From the NCBI RefSeq assembly GCF_036884655.1, contig NC_088345.1, forward strand, positions 22,973,001 to 23,037,000: a stretch of DNA of 64,000 bases, given 5' to 3'. Source of the DNA: Musa acuminata AAA Group. Taxonomy: Eukaryota > Streptophyta > Magnoliopsida > Zingiberales > Musaceae. The stretch's first letter is position 1. Each line of letters begins with the position of its first letter. Shown here in pieces: positions 33,239-44,875 of this stretch. Both the position numbers and the translations under genes were made by a program. The notes beneath the pieces were generated by a model. The model was given only the letters and a program-made list of their open reading frames with translations. It did no database searches and was not told the DNA's origin.

Positions 33239-34171
33239 TCAAGTAATTTCAAAATAAACCAAAGGCATTTTAATTACCTCAATGTCGTAGGCTAGTAAGG
33301 CGTAGTTTGCCGCCTCGCTTTTGTTGACTTTCTCGTATTCAGATGAGCTCGATTCATCCCAATTTTTGTTCTTCTTCTTGCGTTTAAAGCATGTAGTTCC
33401 ATTCTTTTTGCTTTTTAATTTTCGTTTCATTTGTAGTTTAAGTTCACCATCACTTGAGCTTATGCTCGAGTGGTCTTCAAATGTTCTATGTCCCAAATCC
33501 TTCCTGTTCTTTGGAAGGTGGTTCTCAAGTTCTTCACGTGCATTGTACGTCATTTCATATGTGATCAATGAACCAATTAGTTCTTCAAGTGGAAATTGGT
33601 TCAAGTTTTTCGATTCTTGAATAGCAGTTACTTTTGAATCCCAAGTTTTAGAAAGTGAGCGCAAAATTTTGTTAGCGAGTTCAAAATCCGAAAAGCTTTT
33701 ACCAAGTGATTTTAAACTATTGACAACATTCGTAAAACGGGTGTACATGTCAACAACGGTTTCGCTTGGTTTCATATGAAAAAGCTCGAAATCAAGCTGT
33801 AAAATATTAACTTTCGAGTCTTTGACTCTACTAGTTCCCTCGTGCGTGATTTCAAGAGTGCGCCAAATATCGAAAGCCGTTTCACACGTAGAAATCCGAT
33901 TGAACTCATTTTTGTCCAATGCGCAAAATAAGGCATTCATAGCCTTTGCGTTTAAAGAAAAATTCTTCTTCTCCAAAACCGACCATTCGTTCATCGGTTT
34001 GGAGGGAAGTTGAAAACCATTTTCAATGATATTCCATAAATCCAAATTTAGAGAAATTAAGAAAACTCTCATTCGAGTTTTCCAATAAGTGTAGTCCAAT
34101 CCGTTAAAGAACGGTGGACGAAAGACCGAACAGCCCTCTTGAAAAGTCATTTCTCTCGGGTGTAAATCCAA
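33239..34171 (-). CDS. Copia gag-like protein lacking zinc knuckle (310 aa), first tandem copy
   Basis: An intact frame encodes a UBN2-type copia gag with FNGLDYTYWKTRM (residues about 19-31), NAMNALFCAL, TAFDIWRTLE, EGTSRVKDSK and a C-terminal basic segment (MKRKLKSKKN, FKRKKKNK) followed by a Ser/Glu-rich tail ending YFEIT. The N-terminal two thirds are highly similar to the gag at 16314, while the tails have diverged. No CX2CX4HX4C knuckle is present. The ATG is chosen at MDLHPREM; a later Met nearby (MTFQEG) is the alternative. No protease or pol follows. Expression would come from LTR 2 (34201-36683), which is its 5' LTR. Confidence 0.8.
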   Translation of the reverse strand: MDLHPREMTFQEGCSVFRPPFFNGLDYTYWKTRMRVFLISLNLDLWNIIENGFQLPSKPMNEWSVLEKKNFSLNAKAMNALFCALDKNEFNRISTCETAFDIWRTLEITHEGTSRVKDSKVNILQLDFELFHMKPSETVVDMYTRFTNVVNSLKSLGKSFSDFELANKILRSLSKTWDSKVTAIQESKNLNQFPLEELIGSLITYEMTYNAREELENHLPKNRKDLGHRTFEDHSSISSSDGELKLQMKRKLKSKKNGTTCFKRKKKNKNWDESSSSEYEKVNKSEAANYALLAYDIEVIKMPLVYFEIT

Positions 34172-34186
34172 AATGAGAAATACCCC

Positions 34187-34198
34187 GCTCTGATACCA
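34187..34198 (-). promoter_or_regulatory. tRNA-Met primer binding site
   Basis: TGGTATCAGAGC on the minus strand, two bases from the LTR. An identical site for the second interior is at 40227-40238. Confidence 0.9.
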
Positions 34199-34200
34199 AT

Positions 34201-36683
34201 TGTTAGGATCGAGAGCACTAAGAGGGGGGGGGGTGAATTAGTGCAGCGGAAATCTTACAGCAATTTAAAAGCTAAAGCTGCGTTCGTCCGATAAAAAGTG
34301 ATTTCGATATAAAAGCAGAATCACAGTGCAGTTTGCGTCTAAGCGCAGTTTTGCGTCTAAGCGCAGTTTGCGTCTAAACACAGTTTGCGTCTAAGCGCAG
34401 TTTGCGTCTAAGCACAGTTTGCGTCTAAGCGCAGTTTGCGTCTAAATGCAGTTTTACGTCTAAACGCAGTTTTACGTTCAAACGCAGTTTTACGTCAAAA
34501 CGCAGTTTTACGTCTAAACGCAGTTTTACGTCTAGACGCAGTTTTGCGTCTAGACGCAGTTTTGCGTCTAAACGTAGTTTTACGTCTAAACGCAGTTTTA
34601 CGTCTAAACGCAGTTTTGCGTCTAAACGCAGTTTTACGTCTAAACGTAATTTTACGTCTAAATGTAGTTTTGCGTCTAAAAGCAGTTTTGATCCTTGAAA
34701 AGCGTTTTACGTAGAAAGCAATTTGCAGTTATAAATGGAATTCGAATGTAAGCGTAAACTGTAGTGTGAAGATCGTACGAAAACACGATTTACGTTTGAA
34801 TGCAGATTCTGAAAGATCAGAGCTTAGAAACTCGTTCGTAAAGGCGCAGAGGGCAGTAGCAATGTAGGAGGTTTGCAGTAATGATAAAGTGCTCAAGGTA
34901 AAAGCAAACTAGAGATTTAGAGTGGTTCGGTCAGTCTTGACCTACTCCACTTTTGGCTTCCTCCTCCAACGAGGTCACCGACGTCAACTAGCTGCCTTCC
35001 TTCAATGGGCGAAGGCTAACTGCCCTTTTACAGTTTCTCTCCTTTTGACAGGCTCAGGAGACAACCTTTACAGATCCTTTCTCTCCTCTCTTTACAACTC
35101 AAGACTTGAAGAACAGAAGGAGGAGAACTTTAGGACTTTACACAAATTTGAGCTCTTAGAATCACTGAAAAGATCAAGAATTCGGTGTGGATCTATATCT
35201 TTTCAGTGTTGAATGGGTGGTGTATTTATAGGCCCCAACCCAATTCAAATTTGGAGCTCAAAACGATCAAATCCCGGAATTCCAGGATCAGGCGGTTGCA
35301 CCTCTTGACTGGAGAGGTGGCACCGCCTGGCAGAGCTCGAAGACTGAGATCAGGCGATTGCACCTCTCTGCCAGAGCTCGAAGACTGAGCTCAGTGGTTG
35401 CATCGCCTGGTAGAGCTCGAAGTCTGAGCTCGGTGGTTGCATCACCTGGCAGAGTTCGAAACTGAGCTCAGGCTGATGCACCTCTCTGCCAGAGGTGGTT
35501 GCACCTCTCTGCCAGAGCACGAAGACCGAGCTCAGGCGATGCATCTCCTGTCCAAAGAGGTTGCACCTCTCTGCCAGAGCTCGAAGACCGAGCTCGGTGG
35601 TTGCACCTCTTGGCAGAGCTCGAAACTTGAGCTCTGGCGGTGCTACCTCTTGACATAGGAGGTTGCACCGCCCAGTCTCGCTTGGTGACTGAGCCCTGGG
35701 CGGTTGCACCTCTTGGCTGGGGCGGTTGCACCGCCCAGTCCCGCTGGAAGACATGGCCTGGGCGGTTGCACCGCCTGGCTGGGGCGGTTGCACCGCCCAG
35801 TCCCGCAGCCCAGGCGGTTGCACCTCCTGGCCTAGGCGGTTGCACCGCCTGGTGCAATCAGGGTCCGAATGGTTCGCTCCATTCGGCCCAATTTGAATCT
35901 TTTCAGGGGCCCAATTGCCCCAAGATTAAGCTAATGGGATCACCTCCCATTTTCAAGCTTAATTATCGTGCTAACTACGATTAACTCTAAGACAACTTCT
36001 GCAGCTATGCTCCGATGCGTCAATCGCTTCTTCCGGCGAGTTTCCGGCGAACTTCCGTCGATCATCCGATAAACCCTCGGTGATCCTTCTGCGGACATCC
36101 GGCATACTCCTGGACTTTGCGACGATCCACTTGGCGAGTTCCGACGAGCTTCGCTTGGCAAGCTTCTGGACTTCTCGGATCTGTTCTCGCTGAACCTCCG
36201 ACGACCGTCCGAACTTCCGTCGAACTCTCGAACTCCCAACGTGATCATGATCTTGTCTTACTCTCATCGTAGTTAATCCTGCACAACAAATCAAAACTTC
36301 GATCGAGACAATTAATCCTAAGCAATTAACCAAGTTGTCCGACATGTCATTGGTCCCTCGACGCTTCGTCCGATTCTTCGGCGCATCGTCCTCTTCTGCA
36401 GCCTATTGCCCAATCGACCAGTTGACTCCGCAACTCCGATATCCTTGGCACAATACCCGCTCTTCTTGGCCCGATGCCCGAGTCCACGGCCCGAAGCCTT
36501 CTATCGATACGTCGACCGATCCACCGGCCCGACGTCCAATCTTCTGACATGTTCCTTCGGCACAACATGATTTTCCTGCTTTAATTGTCTCATCCTGATC
36601 GAAGCATCCTACGTCACTCAAAACGCAGATTAAATCATAAACATATATCAAGTAGTTTCATCATCAAAATACGAGATTCAACA
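34201..36683 (-). repeat. LTR 2 (middle) of tandem element
   Basis: 2483 bp. It is nearly identical to LTR 1 but lacks about 24-30 bp of the 'ctccggcgcaacacctgcta' stretch near 36255. The middle LTR serves as 3' LTR of the second interior and 5' LTR of the first. The minisatellite is at 34325-34690 and the hairpin array at 35290-35860. Confidence 0.93.
35223..35230 (-). promoter_or_regulatory. LTR TATA box
   Basis: TATAAATA on the minus strand in the middle LTR. Confidence 0.65.
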
Positions 36684-36697
36684 ATCTCCCCCTTTTT
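36684..36697 (-). promoter_or_regulatory. Polypurine tract, second interior
   Basis: Same tract as 30643-30656, directly before the middle LTR. Confidence 0.85.
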
Positions 36698-39279
36698 GAT
36701 GATAACAACCACTTGATGACGGAGTTAAACTTAACTCCCAGAGTTTAAACAAACTCCCCCTATCAATATGCCATATTGATAGAACCTTGAATTCAAACCG
36801 AATTCAAGTCATTGCAATATTCATCATGAATACTTGCAACACGTCAACATGAACATATGCATAAACTTATGCATCACATGTCATGTCATCAACATACTTT
36901 CATCAACATACTTCTCCCCCTTTGTCATCAACAAAAAGGAGAAGTATCACAATCAAGTGTTTGTGATATTGATTCAACTCATTGCATGACAAACATAGTA
37001 TCAAGTTTTATCATCATGCAATCTTGGAGCTAGAAGATTTAGCAAGTGTTATATCATGCTTAGAACATTCATGCTATCAAGTTTTAGATATTCAAGTTTT
37101 ATAACATATAAGATAGCACTTTTGGTAATGTTCAAGATATCAAGTTCTATATCATGCAAGCTAGCAAATTAGAAATGTTCAAGAAGGCAACTCTTGCTTC
37201 TTGAAAATTTTGCTCACTTTGCTAGATGCGCAAGTTAGCATTTTTGCCTCTTGAGATAGGCAAGTTAGCACATTTTCTTCTTTTGAGATAGCAACTTTTT
37301 GCTTCTCTTTAGACCAACAAGCTAGCAATTTTTATGATATACAAGTTTCACAATATATAAGCTAGCAAAAATTTCGAAAGCAAATGCAAGATAAATTTCT
37401 TGTGTAAGCTCATGATTCTTGCTTCCTATTGCAGTGTGCAAATTGCAAGTTTTGCTTCTTGAGATATTCAAGATAGTGATGTTCAAGAAGACAATTTTTC
37501 TTCTTGAAATAAGCAAGTTAGCAATCTTTGCTTCTTAAAATAGACAAGCTAGCAATCAAGTTTTTGCATCTTCTTGACTTGTACAAGCTAGCTATCTCCC
37601 CCTTTGTCATTGTAAAAAAGAAAGAGAGAATACAATTTTGTAGTTCTCTTTTCCTTTTAGAATGATTTCAAAATCATGACAAATGACGAATAATCAAGTT
37701 ATGAATGTCAAGACAATTTTTCATCATGAATATTTTATCAATGCATGCATCATTATCATAAGTTGAAGTATTACATGCATGATATCATATCACCATTCAT
37801 AATTACATTAATGTTTCATATCATGATGGTATCAATTTTGTCAAATTATATCCTACCATGCATGATCAAAACTTCTCCCCATTTTATCATTGAAAACAAG
37901 AAGAATGTAGGGGGTAGAGCATAAAAGTGTTAAATATTTCAATCATTTCAAGGCATTTACATCATAGATCATGTCATGATTCGTGATTCATCATAAAGCA
38001 AGTTAGTTTTCAATCATCACATAAGGCTTTTAAGGAATTTTTGAAACATAGGAGAATGATTAATTTAAGCATACAATGTTTCAATCTAATTCAAGTCATG
38101 AATATCAATGCTTTCATATTGTGAGTATCAATTCATGAATACCACAAGATATTATTTGTGACTTCAATTTTGCACGATCAAGATTATGATTTAGATAAAA
38201 CTTATTCAAATCAAATTATTAACTTGAAATTCATAATCAAGTCATTAAAATTAATTTCGAGATTCATAAAATATCATGAAATCATTAATCTCGATCAGAT
38301 GGGAAAAGCATTTTATTAAGATATTCTTTTTCATCTAAGCATGCCTTAGTCTTTATATGCCAAATTAAGATAAGCATGAAAGTTCAAGACATAAGGCAAA
38401 GAAATCTTGTATTATGAAATATATGATATCAAGGCTCATGATTCATTCGAAAAGATATAGTACAAAGAGCAACTTGAAACATTCTTATCAAGATCACATT
38501 CTAAAATATTCCAAGTTTCAAGATATCAATATGACACTTCATTGAATTGCATTTTATTTGAAGAACTCCTTTTTGATAAATGTAGGGAGCATAATAAACG
38601 ATCTTGATTTATAAAGAGCTTCATGTTATAATTATCAAGATCATTATTATGATTATTCTCTTTAGCAAAGAATCACAAAAGCACTTTATTTTTACATAGG
38701 AAATCTCATTGTATTATGATTTATAAATTCTTTTTCTGCACACGAATCATAGGAGATATGAATGTGAAACAAATCTTTGCAAGCAAAAACACTATCATTC
38801 ATATTTCAAGATGGAGTTTATAAGCATGAATCATTTCATCAAATCCATTTTAGAAAAATATTTTTCATAAGTGTATGAGAAAATCCGATTGTTAGAATAC
38901 CAATTGTTAAGTGAATCCGAAAATGAAATTAACACTTTCATATATTCAAACATGATTTTTGCTATAGATCTTGAAATTAAGTCAAGAAGATCAAACAAGC
39001 TCATGATCATGGATAACTTAAAATCACATGCATAAAATTGTTAATAACCATTTCATATTACATCTTTATGCATTACTTTAAATCAAACGTGATTTCATTC
39101 AACAATGTTATGATACACATTATTACTTCTTAACCATGATCAAAATCATTTTGTTTGTTTATCATAAAATATGCAACATTATTTTCGAAATGATCAAAAT
39201 TTTTGTATTTTTATTTTTAAACATGTAATTTTCAAGAAAATTAATTCTAAACTAAAAAAGAAAATATATCATGAAAGCA
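36698..39279 (-). other. AT-rich non-coding part of second interior
   Basis: Near-identical copy of 30657-33238 with scattered single-base differences. No gene is visible. Confidence 0.65.
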
Positions 39280-40211
39280 TCAAGTAATTTCAAAATAAAC
39301 CAAAGGCATTTTAATTACCTCAATGTCGTAGGCTAGTAAGGCGTAGTTTGCCGCCTCGCTTTTGTTGACTTTCTCGTCTTCAGATGAGCTCGATTCATCC
39401 CAATTTTTGTTCTTCTTCTTGCGTTTAAAGCAAGTAGTTCCATTCTTTTTGCTTTTTAATTTTCGTTTCATTTGTAGTTTAAGTTCACCATCACTTGAGC
39501 TTATGCTCGAGTGGTCTTCAAATGTTCATGTCCCAAATCCTTCCTGTTCTTTGGAAGGTGGTTCTCAAGTTCTTCACGTGCATTGCACGTCATTTCATAT
39601 GTGATCAATGAACCAATTAGTTCTTCAAGTGGAAATTGGGTCAAGTTTTTCGATTCTTGAATAGCAGTTACTTTTGAATCCCAAGTTTTAGAAAGTGAGC
39701 GCAAAATTTTGTTAGCGAGTTCAAAATCCGAAAAGCTTTTACCAAGTGATTTTAAACTATTGACGACATTCGTAAAACGGGTGTACATGTCAACAACGGT
39801 TTCGCTTGGTTTCATATGAAAAAGCTCGAAATCAAGCTGTAAAATATTAACTTTCGAGTCTTTGACTCTACTAGTTCCCTCGTGCGTGATTTCAAGAGTG
39901 CGCCAAATATCGAAAGCCGTTTCACACGTAGAAATCCGATTGAACTCATTTTTGTCCAATACGCAAAATAAGGCATTCATAGCCTTTGCGTTTAAAGAAA
40001 AATTCTTCTTCTCCAAAACCGACCATTCGTTCATCGGTTTGGAGGGAAGTTGAAAACCGTTTTCAATGATATTCCATAAATCCAGATTTAGAGAAATTAA
40101 GAAAACTCTCATTCGAGTTTTCCAATAAGTGTAGTCCAATCCGTTAAAGAACGGTGGACGAAAGACCGAACAGCCCTCTTGAAAAGTCATTTCTCTCGGG
40201 TGTAAATCCAA
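39280..40211 (-). pseudogene. Copia gag-like gene, second tandem copy, frameshifted
   Basis: Nearly identical to 33239-34171, but one base is missing around 39528 ('gttcatgtccc' against 'gttctatgtccc'). The frame is thus split into 39501-40211 (236 codons, N-terminal domain) and 39280-39471 (basic tail). Both halves of the domain signature are otherwise kept. The knuckle is absent here too. Confidence 0.85.
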
Positions 40212-40226
40212 AATGAGAAATACCCC

Positions 40227-40238
40227 GCTCTGATACCA
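40227..40238 (-). promoter_or_regulatory. tRNA-Met primer binding site
   Basis: TGGTATCAGAGC on the minus strand beside LTR 3. Confidence 0.9.
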
Positions 40239-40240
40239 AT

Positions 40241-42728
40241 TGTTAGGATCGAGAGCACTAAGAGGGGGGGGGGTGAATTAGTGCAGCGGAAATCTTACAG
40301 CAATTTAAAAGCTAAAGCTGCGTTCGTCCGATAAAAAGTGATTTCGATATAAAAGTAGAATCACAGTGCAGTTTGCGTCTAAGCGCAGTTTTGCGTCTAA
40401 GCGCAGTTTGCGTCTAAACACAGTTTGCGTCTAAGCGCAGTTTGCGTCTAAGCACAGTTTGCGTCTAAGCGCAGTTTTACGTCTAAACGCAGTTTTACGT
40501 TCAAACGCAGTTTTACGTCAAAACGCAGTTTTACGTCTAAACGCAGTTTTACGTCTAAACGCAGTTTTGCGTCTAGACGCAGTTTTGCGTCGAAACACAG
40601 TTTTACATCTAAACGCGGTTTTACGTCTAAACACAGTTTTACGTCTAAACGCAGTTTTGCGTCTAAACGCAGTTTTACGTCTAAACGTAATTTTACGTCT
40701 AAATGTAGTTTTGCATCTAAAAGCAGTTTTGAACCTTGAAAAAGCGTTTTACGTAGAAAGCAATTTGCAGTTATAAATGGAATTCGAATGTAAGCGTAAA
40801 CTGCAGTTTGAAGATCGTACGAAAACACGATTTACGTTTGAATGCAGATTCTGAAAGATCAGAGCTTAGAAACTCGTTCGTAAAGGCGCAGAGGGCAGTA
40901 GCAATGTAGGAGGTTTGCAGTAATGATAAAGTGCTCAAGGTAAAAGCAAACCAGAGATTTAGAGTGGTTCGGTCAGTCTTGACCTACTCCACTTTTGGCT
41001 TCCTCCTCCAACGAGGTCACCGACGTCAACTAGCTGCCTTCCTTCAATGGGCGAAGGCTAACTGCCCTTTTACAGTTTCTCTCCTTTTGACAGGCTCAGG
41101 AGACAACCTTTACAGATCCTTTCTCTCCTCTCTTTACAACTCAAGACTTGAAGAACAGAAGGAGGAGAACTTTAGGACTTTACACAAATTTGAGCTCTTA
41201 GAATCACTGAAAAGATCAAGAATTCGGTGTGGATCTATATCTTTTCAGTGTTGAATGGGTGGTGTATTTATAGGCCCCAACCCAATTCAAATTTGGAGCT
41301 CAAAACGATCAAATCCCGGAATTCCAGGATCAGGCGGTTGCACCTCTTGACTGGAGAGGTGGCACCGCCTGGCAGAGCTCGAAGACTGAGCTCAGGCGAT
41401 TGCACCTCTCTGCCAGAGCTCGAAGACTGAGCTCAGTGGTTGCATCGCCTGGCAGAGCTCGAAGTCTGAGCTCGGTGGTTGCATCACCTGGCAGAGCTCG
41501 AAACTGAGCTCAGGCTGATGCACCTCTCTGCCATAGGTGGTTGCACCTCTCTGCCAGAGCTCGAAGACCGAGCTCAGGCGATGCATCTCCTGTCCAATGA
41601 GGTTGCACCTCTCTGCTAGAGCTCGAAGACCGAGCTCGGTGGTTGCACCTCTTGGCAGAGCTCGAAACTTAAGCTCTGGCGGTGCTACCTCTTGACAGAG
41701 GAGGTTGCACCGCCCAGTCTCGCTTGGAGACTGAGCCCTGGGCGGTTGCACCTCTTGGCTGGGGCGGTTGCACCGCCCAGTCCCGCTGGAAGACATGGCC
41801 TGGGCGGTTGCACCGCCCAGTCCCGCAGCCCAGGCGGTTGCACCTCCTGGCCTAGGCGGTTGCACCGCCTGGTGCAATCAGGGTCCGAATGGTTCGCTCC
41901 ATTCGGCCCAATTTGAATCTTTTCAGGGGCCCAATTGCCCCAAGATTAAGCTAATGGGATCACCTCCCATTTTCAAGCTTAATTATCGTGCTAACTACGA
42001 TTAACTCTAAGACAACTTCTGCAGCTATGCTCCGATGCGTCAATCGCTTCTTCCGGCGAGTTTCCGGCGAACTTCCGTTGATCATCCGATAAACCCTCGG
42101 TGATCCTTCTGCGGACATCCGGCATACTCCTGGACTTTGCGACGATCCACTTGGCGAGTTCCGACGAGCTTCGCTTGGCAAGCTTCTAGACTTCTCGGAT
42201 CTGTTCTCGCTGAACCTCCGACGACCGTCCGAACTTCCGTCGAACTCTCGAACTCCCAACGTGATCATGATCTTGACTCCGGCGCAACACCTGCTACTTG
42301 TCTTACTCTCATCGTAGTTAATCCTGCACAACAAATCAAAACTTCGATCGAGACAATTAATCCTAAGCAATTAACCAAGTTGTCCGACATGTCATTGGTC
42401 CCTCGACGCTTCGTCCGATTCTTCGGCGCATCGTCCTCTTCTGCAGCCTATTGCCCAATCGGCCAGTTGACTCCGCAACTCCGATATCCTTGGCACAATA
42501 CCCGCTCTTCTTGGCCCGATGCCCGAGTCCACGGCCCGAAGCCTTCTGTCGATACGTCGACCGATCCACCGGCCCGACGTCCAATCTTCTGACATGTTCC
42601 TTCGGCACAACATGATTTTCCTGCTTTAATTGTCTCATCCTGATCGAAGCATCCTGCGTCACTCAAAACGCAGATTAAATCATAAACATATATCAAGTAG
42701 TTTCATCATCAAAATACGAGATTCAACA
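40241..42728 (-). repeat. LTR 3 of tandem element (5' LTR)
   Basis: 2488 bp, termini TGTTAGG and CAACA, next to the right AGTTA duplication. The minisatellite (about 40368-40735) has a slightly different unit order from LTRs 1 and 2, and the hairpin array (41332-41880) is shorter by one block. Confidence 0.93.
41265..41272 (-). promoter_or_regulatory. LTR TATA box
   Basis: TATAAATA on the minus strand in LTR 3, the outermost 5' LTR of the tandem. Confidence 0.65.
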
Positions 42729-42733
42729 AGTTA

Positions 42734-43145
42734 ATGGTATTACCTCCCAATCCTAACCCAACTAATGTACTAACTATGATTAAGGCAAGCGATTAGCCCA
42801 GTATGTCGATTTCTCTCAGCGATCCTTTAGCGAACTTCTCGATGAGTCTTCCGGCATACATCCGACGAATACCCAATGAACTCTCGATGATCTTCTAATG
42901 AGCTTTCAGCAATCTTCCAATGAGCTTCCAGCGATGAAGTCTCAGTGATCTTCCGATGATCTCTTGGCGATCTTCAAACGATCTCTCGATGAGCTCTTAG
43001 TACATTGTCCGAATCTTCGATTCCGACTCATCATCTATTTTAAACCTTACTACTATCGCAGTTAAACCTGCACACTTATCTCAACACATAGATTAGGTCA
43101 AATAATTTATCCATTGATTTCATCATCAATATCTAAGATTCAACA
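42734..43145 (-). mobile_element. Solo copia LTR, right part
   Basis: Continuation of 27298-28152 after the nested tandem. It contains CTTCCGGCGATC-type degenerate repeats and ends GATTCAACA. Confidence 0.75.
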
Positions 43146-43829
43146 CTGTTGTCATCAACAAAAGGAGAACAATTCAACATTGCAAGTGTGGTAAAAATTC
43201 AAGCAAGTTTCACAATGAATGTGTGCAAGCAATAAATGATGGCAAGCAAAACTTTGCATGATATTTTTTCTTTAAATAAGCTAACATTTTTACTCAAGGG
43301 CATTTTGGTTCTTTATTTGGTTATGTAAGTCTCTTTCTTCCTTTGTCATAAGAACAAGAAAAGAAAGAAGGGTAAGGAAGGAATCCATGAAGACACAAAT
43401 TCATAAAAGGATTTGAACTATGTCAAAAACAATAAATGAGTTTCATTAAATCATGCTTCAATTTTAACAAAGTGAAGGGATTTATGAAAAGGATCAAGAT
43501 ATTCCTATGAAATCAAAACCTCACTCTTGCAAGTTATCATCTCATACTAAAAATTCATAAAAATTCTTCCATCTTTCATGTGAGGAGTAAGGTAGAGTTC
43601 ATTAGAAAGGATAATAAAGAGGTTCATGAATACAATCAGTTTCTCAATAAGAATTCGTATTAGTGAAATCCATGAAAGATGCATTTGTCAATAAGTTCAA
43701 TGGGTTAAGGGACTAAGTGTATCAAACATCATTACATGATGGAGGGAATAAACTTGATACGTCGTAAATTCATGAAAGCTCCATTCATAAAATACATAAA
43801 GATAGTCCGAAAGAAAATATAACAACAAC
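43146..43829 (-). other. 3' non-coding interior of outer copia element
   Basis: AT-rich DNA between the RNase H stop and the interrupted interior. It has no coding region that I can support. Its start matches internal motifs ('gtcatcaacaaaaaggagaag') of the related elements. Confidence 0.6.
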
Positions 43830-44510
43830 TCATGCATTCGGACATTTTAAAATGCCTATTTCTCTTCTGATGAAATCAAATTGTTCTTCATTTAAGGGTT
43901 TTGTAAAGATATCGGCCAACTGATATTTTGTATTAATGAATTCTAAAATCACATCATGATTATTAACATGATCTCGTATAAAATGATGCTTAATATCAAT
44001 ACGTTTAGTTTTAGAGTGATGAATGAGATTTTTCGTTAAACATATTACACTTGTGTTATCACATTTTATGGGAATATTCTTAAGATAAATTCTATAATCT
44101 TCTAATGTATTTTTCATCCATACAACTTGTGCACAACATGCACTAGCAACTATGTATTCGGCTTCGATTGTAAATAGTACAATCGAGTTTTATTTTTTGG
44201 AAGACTAAGAGACAAGTGTATGACCTAAGAATTAACATGTTCCAGATATGCTTTTTTTATATAATCTATATCCACCAAAATTCACATCAATATAAGTAAT
44301 TAACTCAAGATTTTTAGATTTTGGATATCATAATCCTAGATTAGTGGTTCCTTTAAGATATCTAAAGATTCTTTTAACTGCTTTAAGATGAGATAGCTTA
44401 AGATTAGATTGAAACTTGGCACAAAATCCTATACTAAACATGATATCCGATCTTATTTGGTGAGGAATAGTAAACGACCTATCATTCCTTTATAAGCTTT
44501 TTGATCAAAG
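43830..44510 (-). pseudogene. Ty1/copia RT C-terminus and RNase H fragment
   Basis: The intact 95-codon C-terminus (43830-44117) shows CDNTSVICL, the IDIKHHFIRDHV box and the end motif QLADIFTKPL. Upstream, with a few stops and small shifts, come YIDVNFGGY (first catalytic Asp), IEAEYIVAS (catalytic Glu), and the RT connection stretch with KGMIGRLL and LKAVKRIFRYLKGTT. It is the only copia pol remnant in the window apart from 59149-59244. It marks the outer element as formerly autonomous. Coding is cut at 44510 by the gypsy LTR. It may represent the partner that once served the gag-only elements; that is inference. Confidence 0.85.
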
Positions 44511-44861
44511 TGTTAGGACTCTAACTAGGAGAGTCCTAATTGAGAGGGATATTCATGTAAAACCTACCTAAGCCGACCCCTATTAAAGAGGTGAAGAGGC
44601 CGGCTAGGGTTAGGAGGTTGTTTCTTAGAGAAGAATAAGGAGTTGTAAAGGAATAGGAGTCTTGAGTAGGAGTCCTATTAGGAGTTAGGGTTTAGAAGCC
44701 CTATAAATAGTCATGTATTCCTCCTCTTTTCATTAGCAAGAGATGAATCTTTTCTGCAGTCTTTGAGCAGCAACTTGGAGGGGGAAACCCTATGGAGTTC
44801 CAAGGAAGCCGATACCCTAAAGAGATCAACCCCAAGTTTAGAATCTATAAGGGTTCTAACA
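44511..44861 (+). repeat. 5' LTR of gypsy element
   Basis: 351 bp from TGTTAGGACTC to TTCTAACA. It matches 63872-64000 over the available 129 bases with a few changes. It carries a TATA box at 44702-44709 (ctataaatag). Confidence 0.92.
44702..44709 (+). promoter_or_regulatory. LTR TATA box (gypsy)
   Basis: TATAAATA, about 190 bp into the LTR, with GC-poor flanks downstream. Confidence 0.65.
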
Positions 44862-44863
44862 CC

Positions 44864-44875
44864 TGGTATTAGAGC
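44864..44875 (+). promoter_or_regulatory. Primer binding site (tRNA-Met type, one mismatch)
   Basis: TGGTATTAGAGC two bases after the LTR; one change from TGGTATCAGAGC. Confidence 0.85.

Larger units (their letters stand above)
28153..42728 (-). mobile_element. Tandem gag-only copia element: three LTRs, two interiors
   Basis: LTRs at 28153-30642, 34201-36683 and 40241-42728 separate two near-identical interiors (30643-34200 and 36684-40240). Only one target duplication pair is present, AGTTA at 28148-28152 and 42729-42733. So this is one insertion that became a tandem array, probably by unequal recombination between LTRs of two copies. Each interior has a primer site, a gag and a purine tract on the minus strand but no pol. 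The tandem sits inside an older solo LTR. Confidence 0.93.

Noticed and set aside
27298..43145. The split solo LTR as the partner LTR of 25441-26800
   Set aside because: Its right edge is not next to a primer site. Interior text continues across it (27297 to 43146), and the outer element's RNase H lies beyond it, so it is better read as a nested solo LTR.
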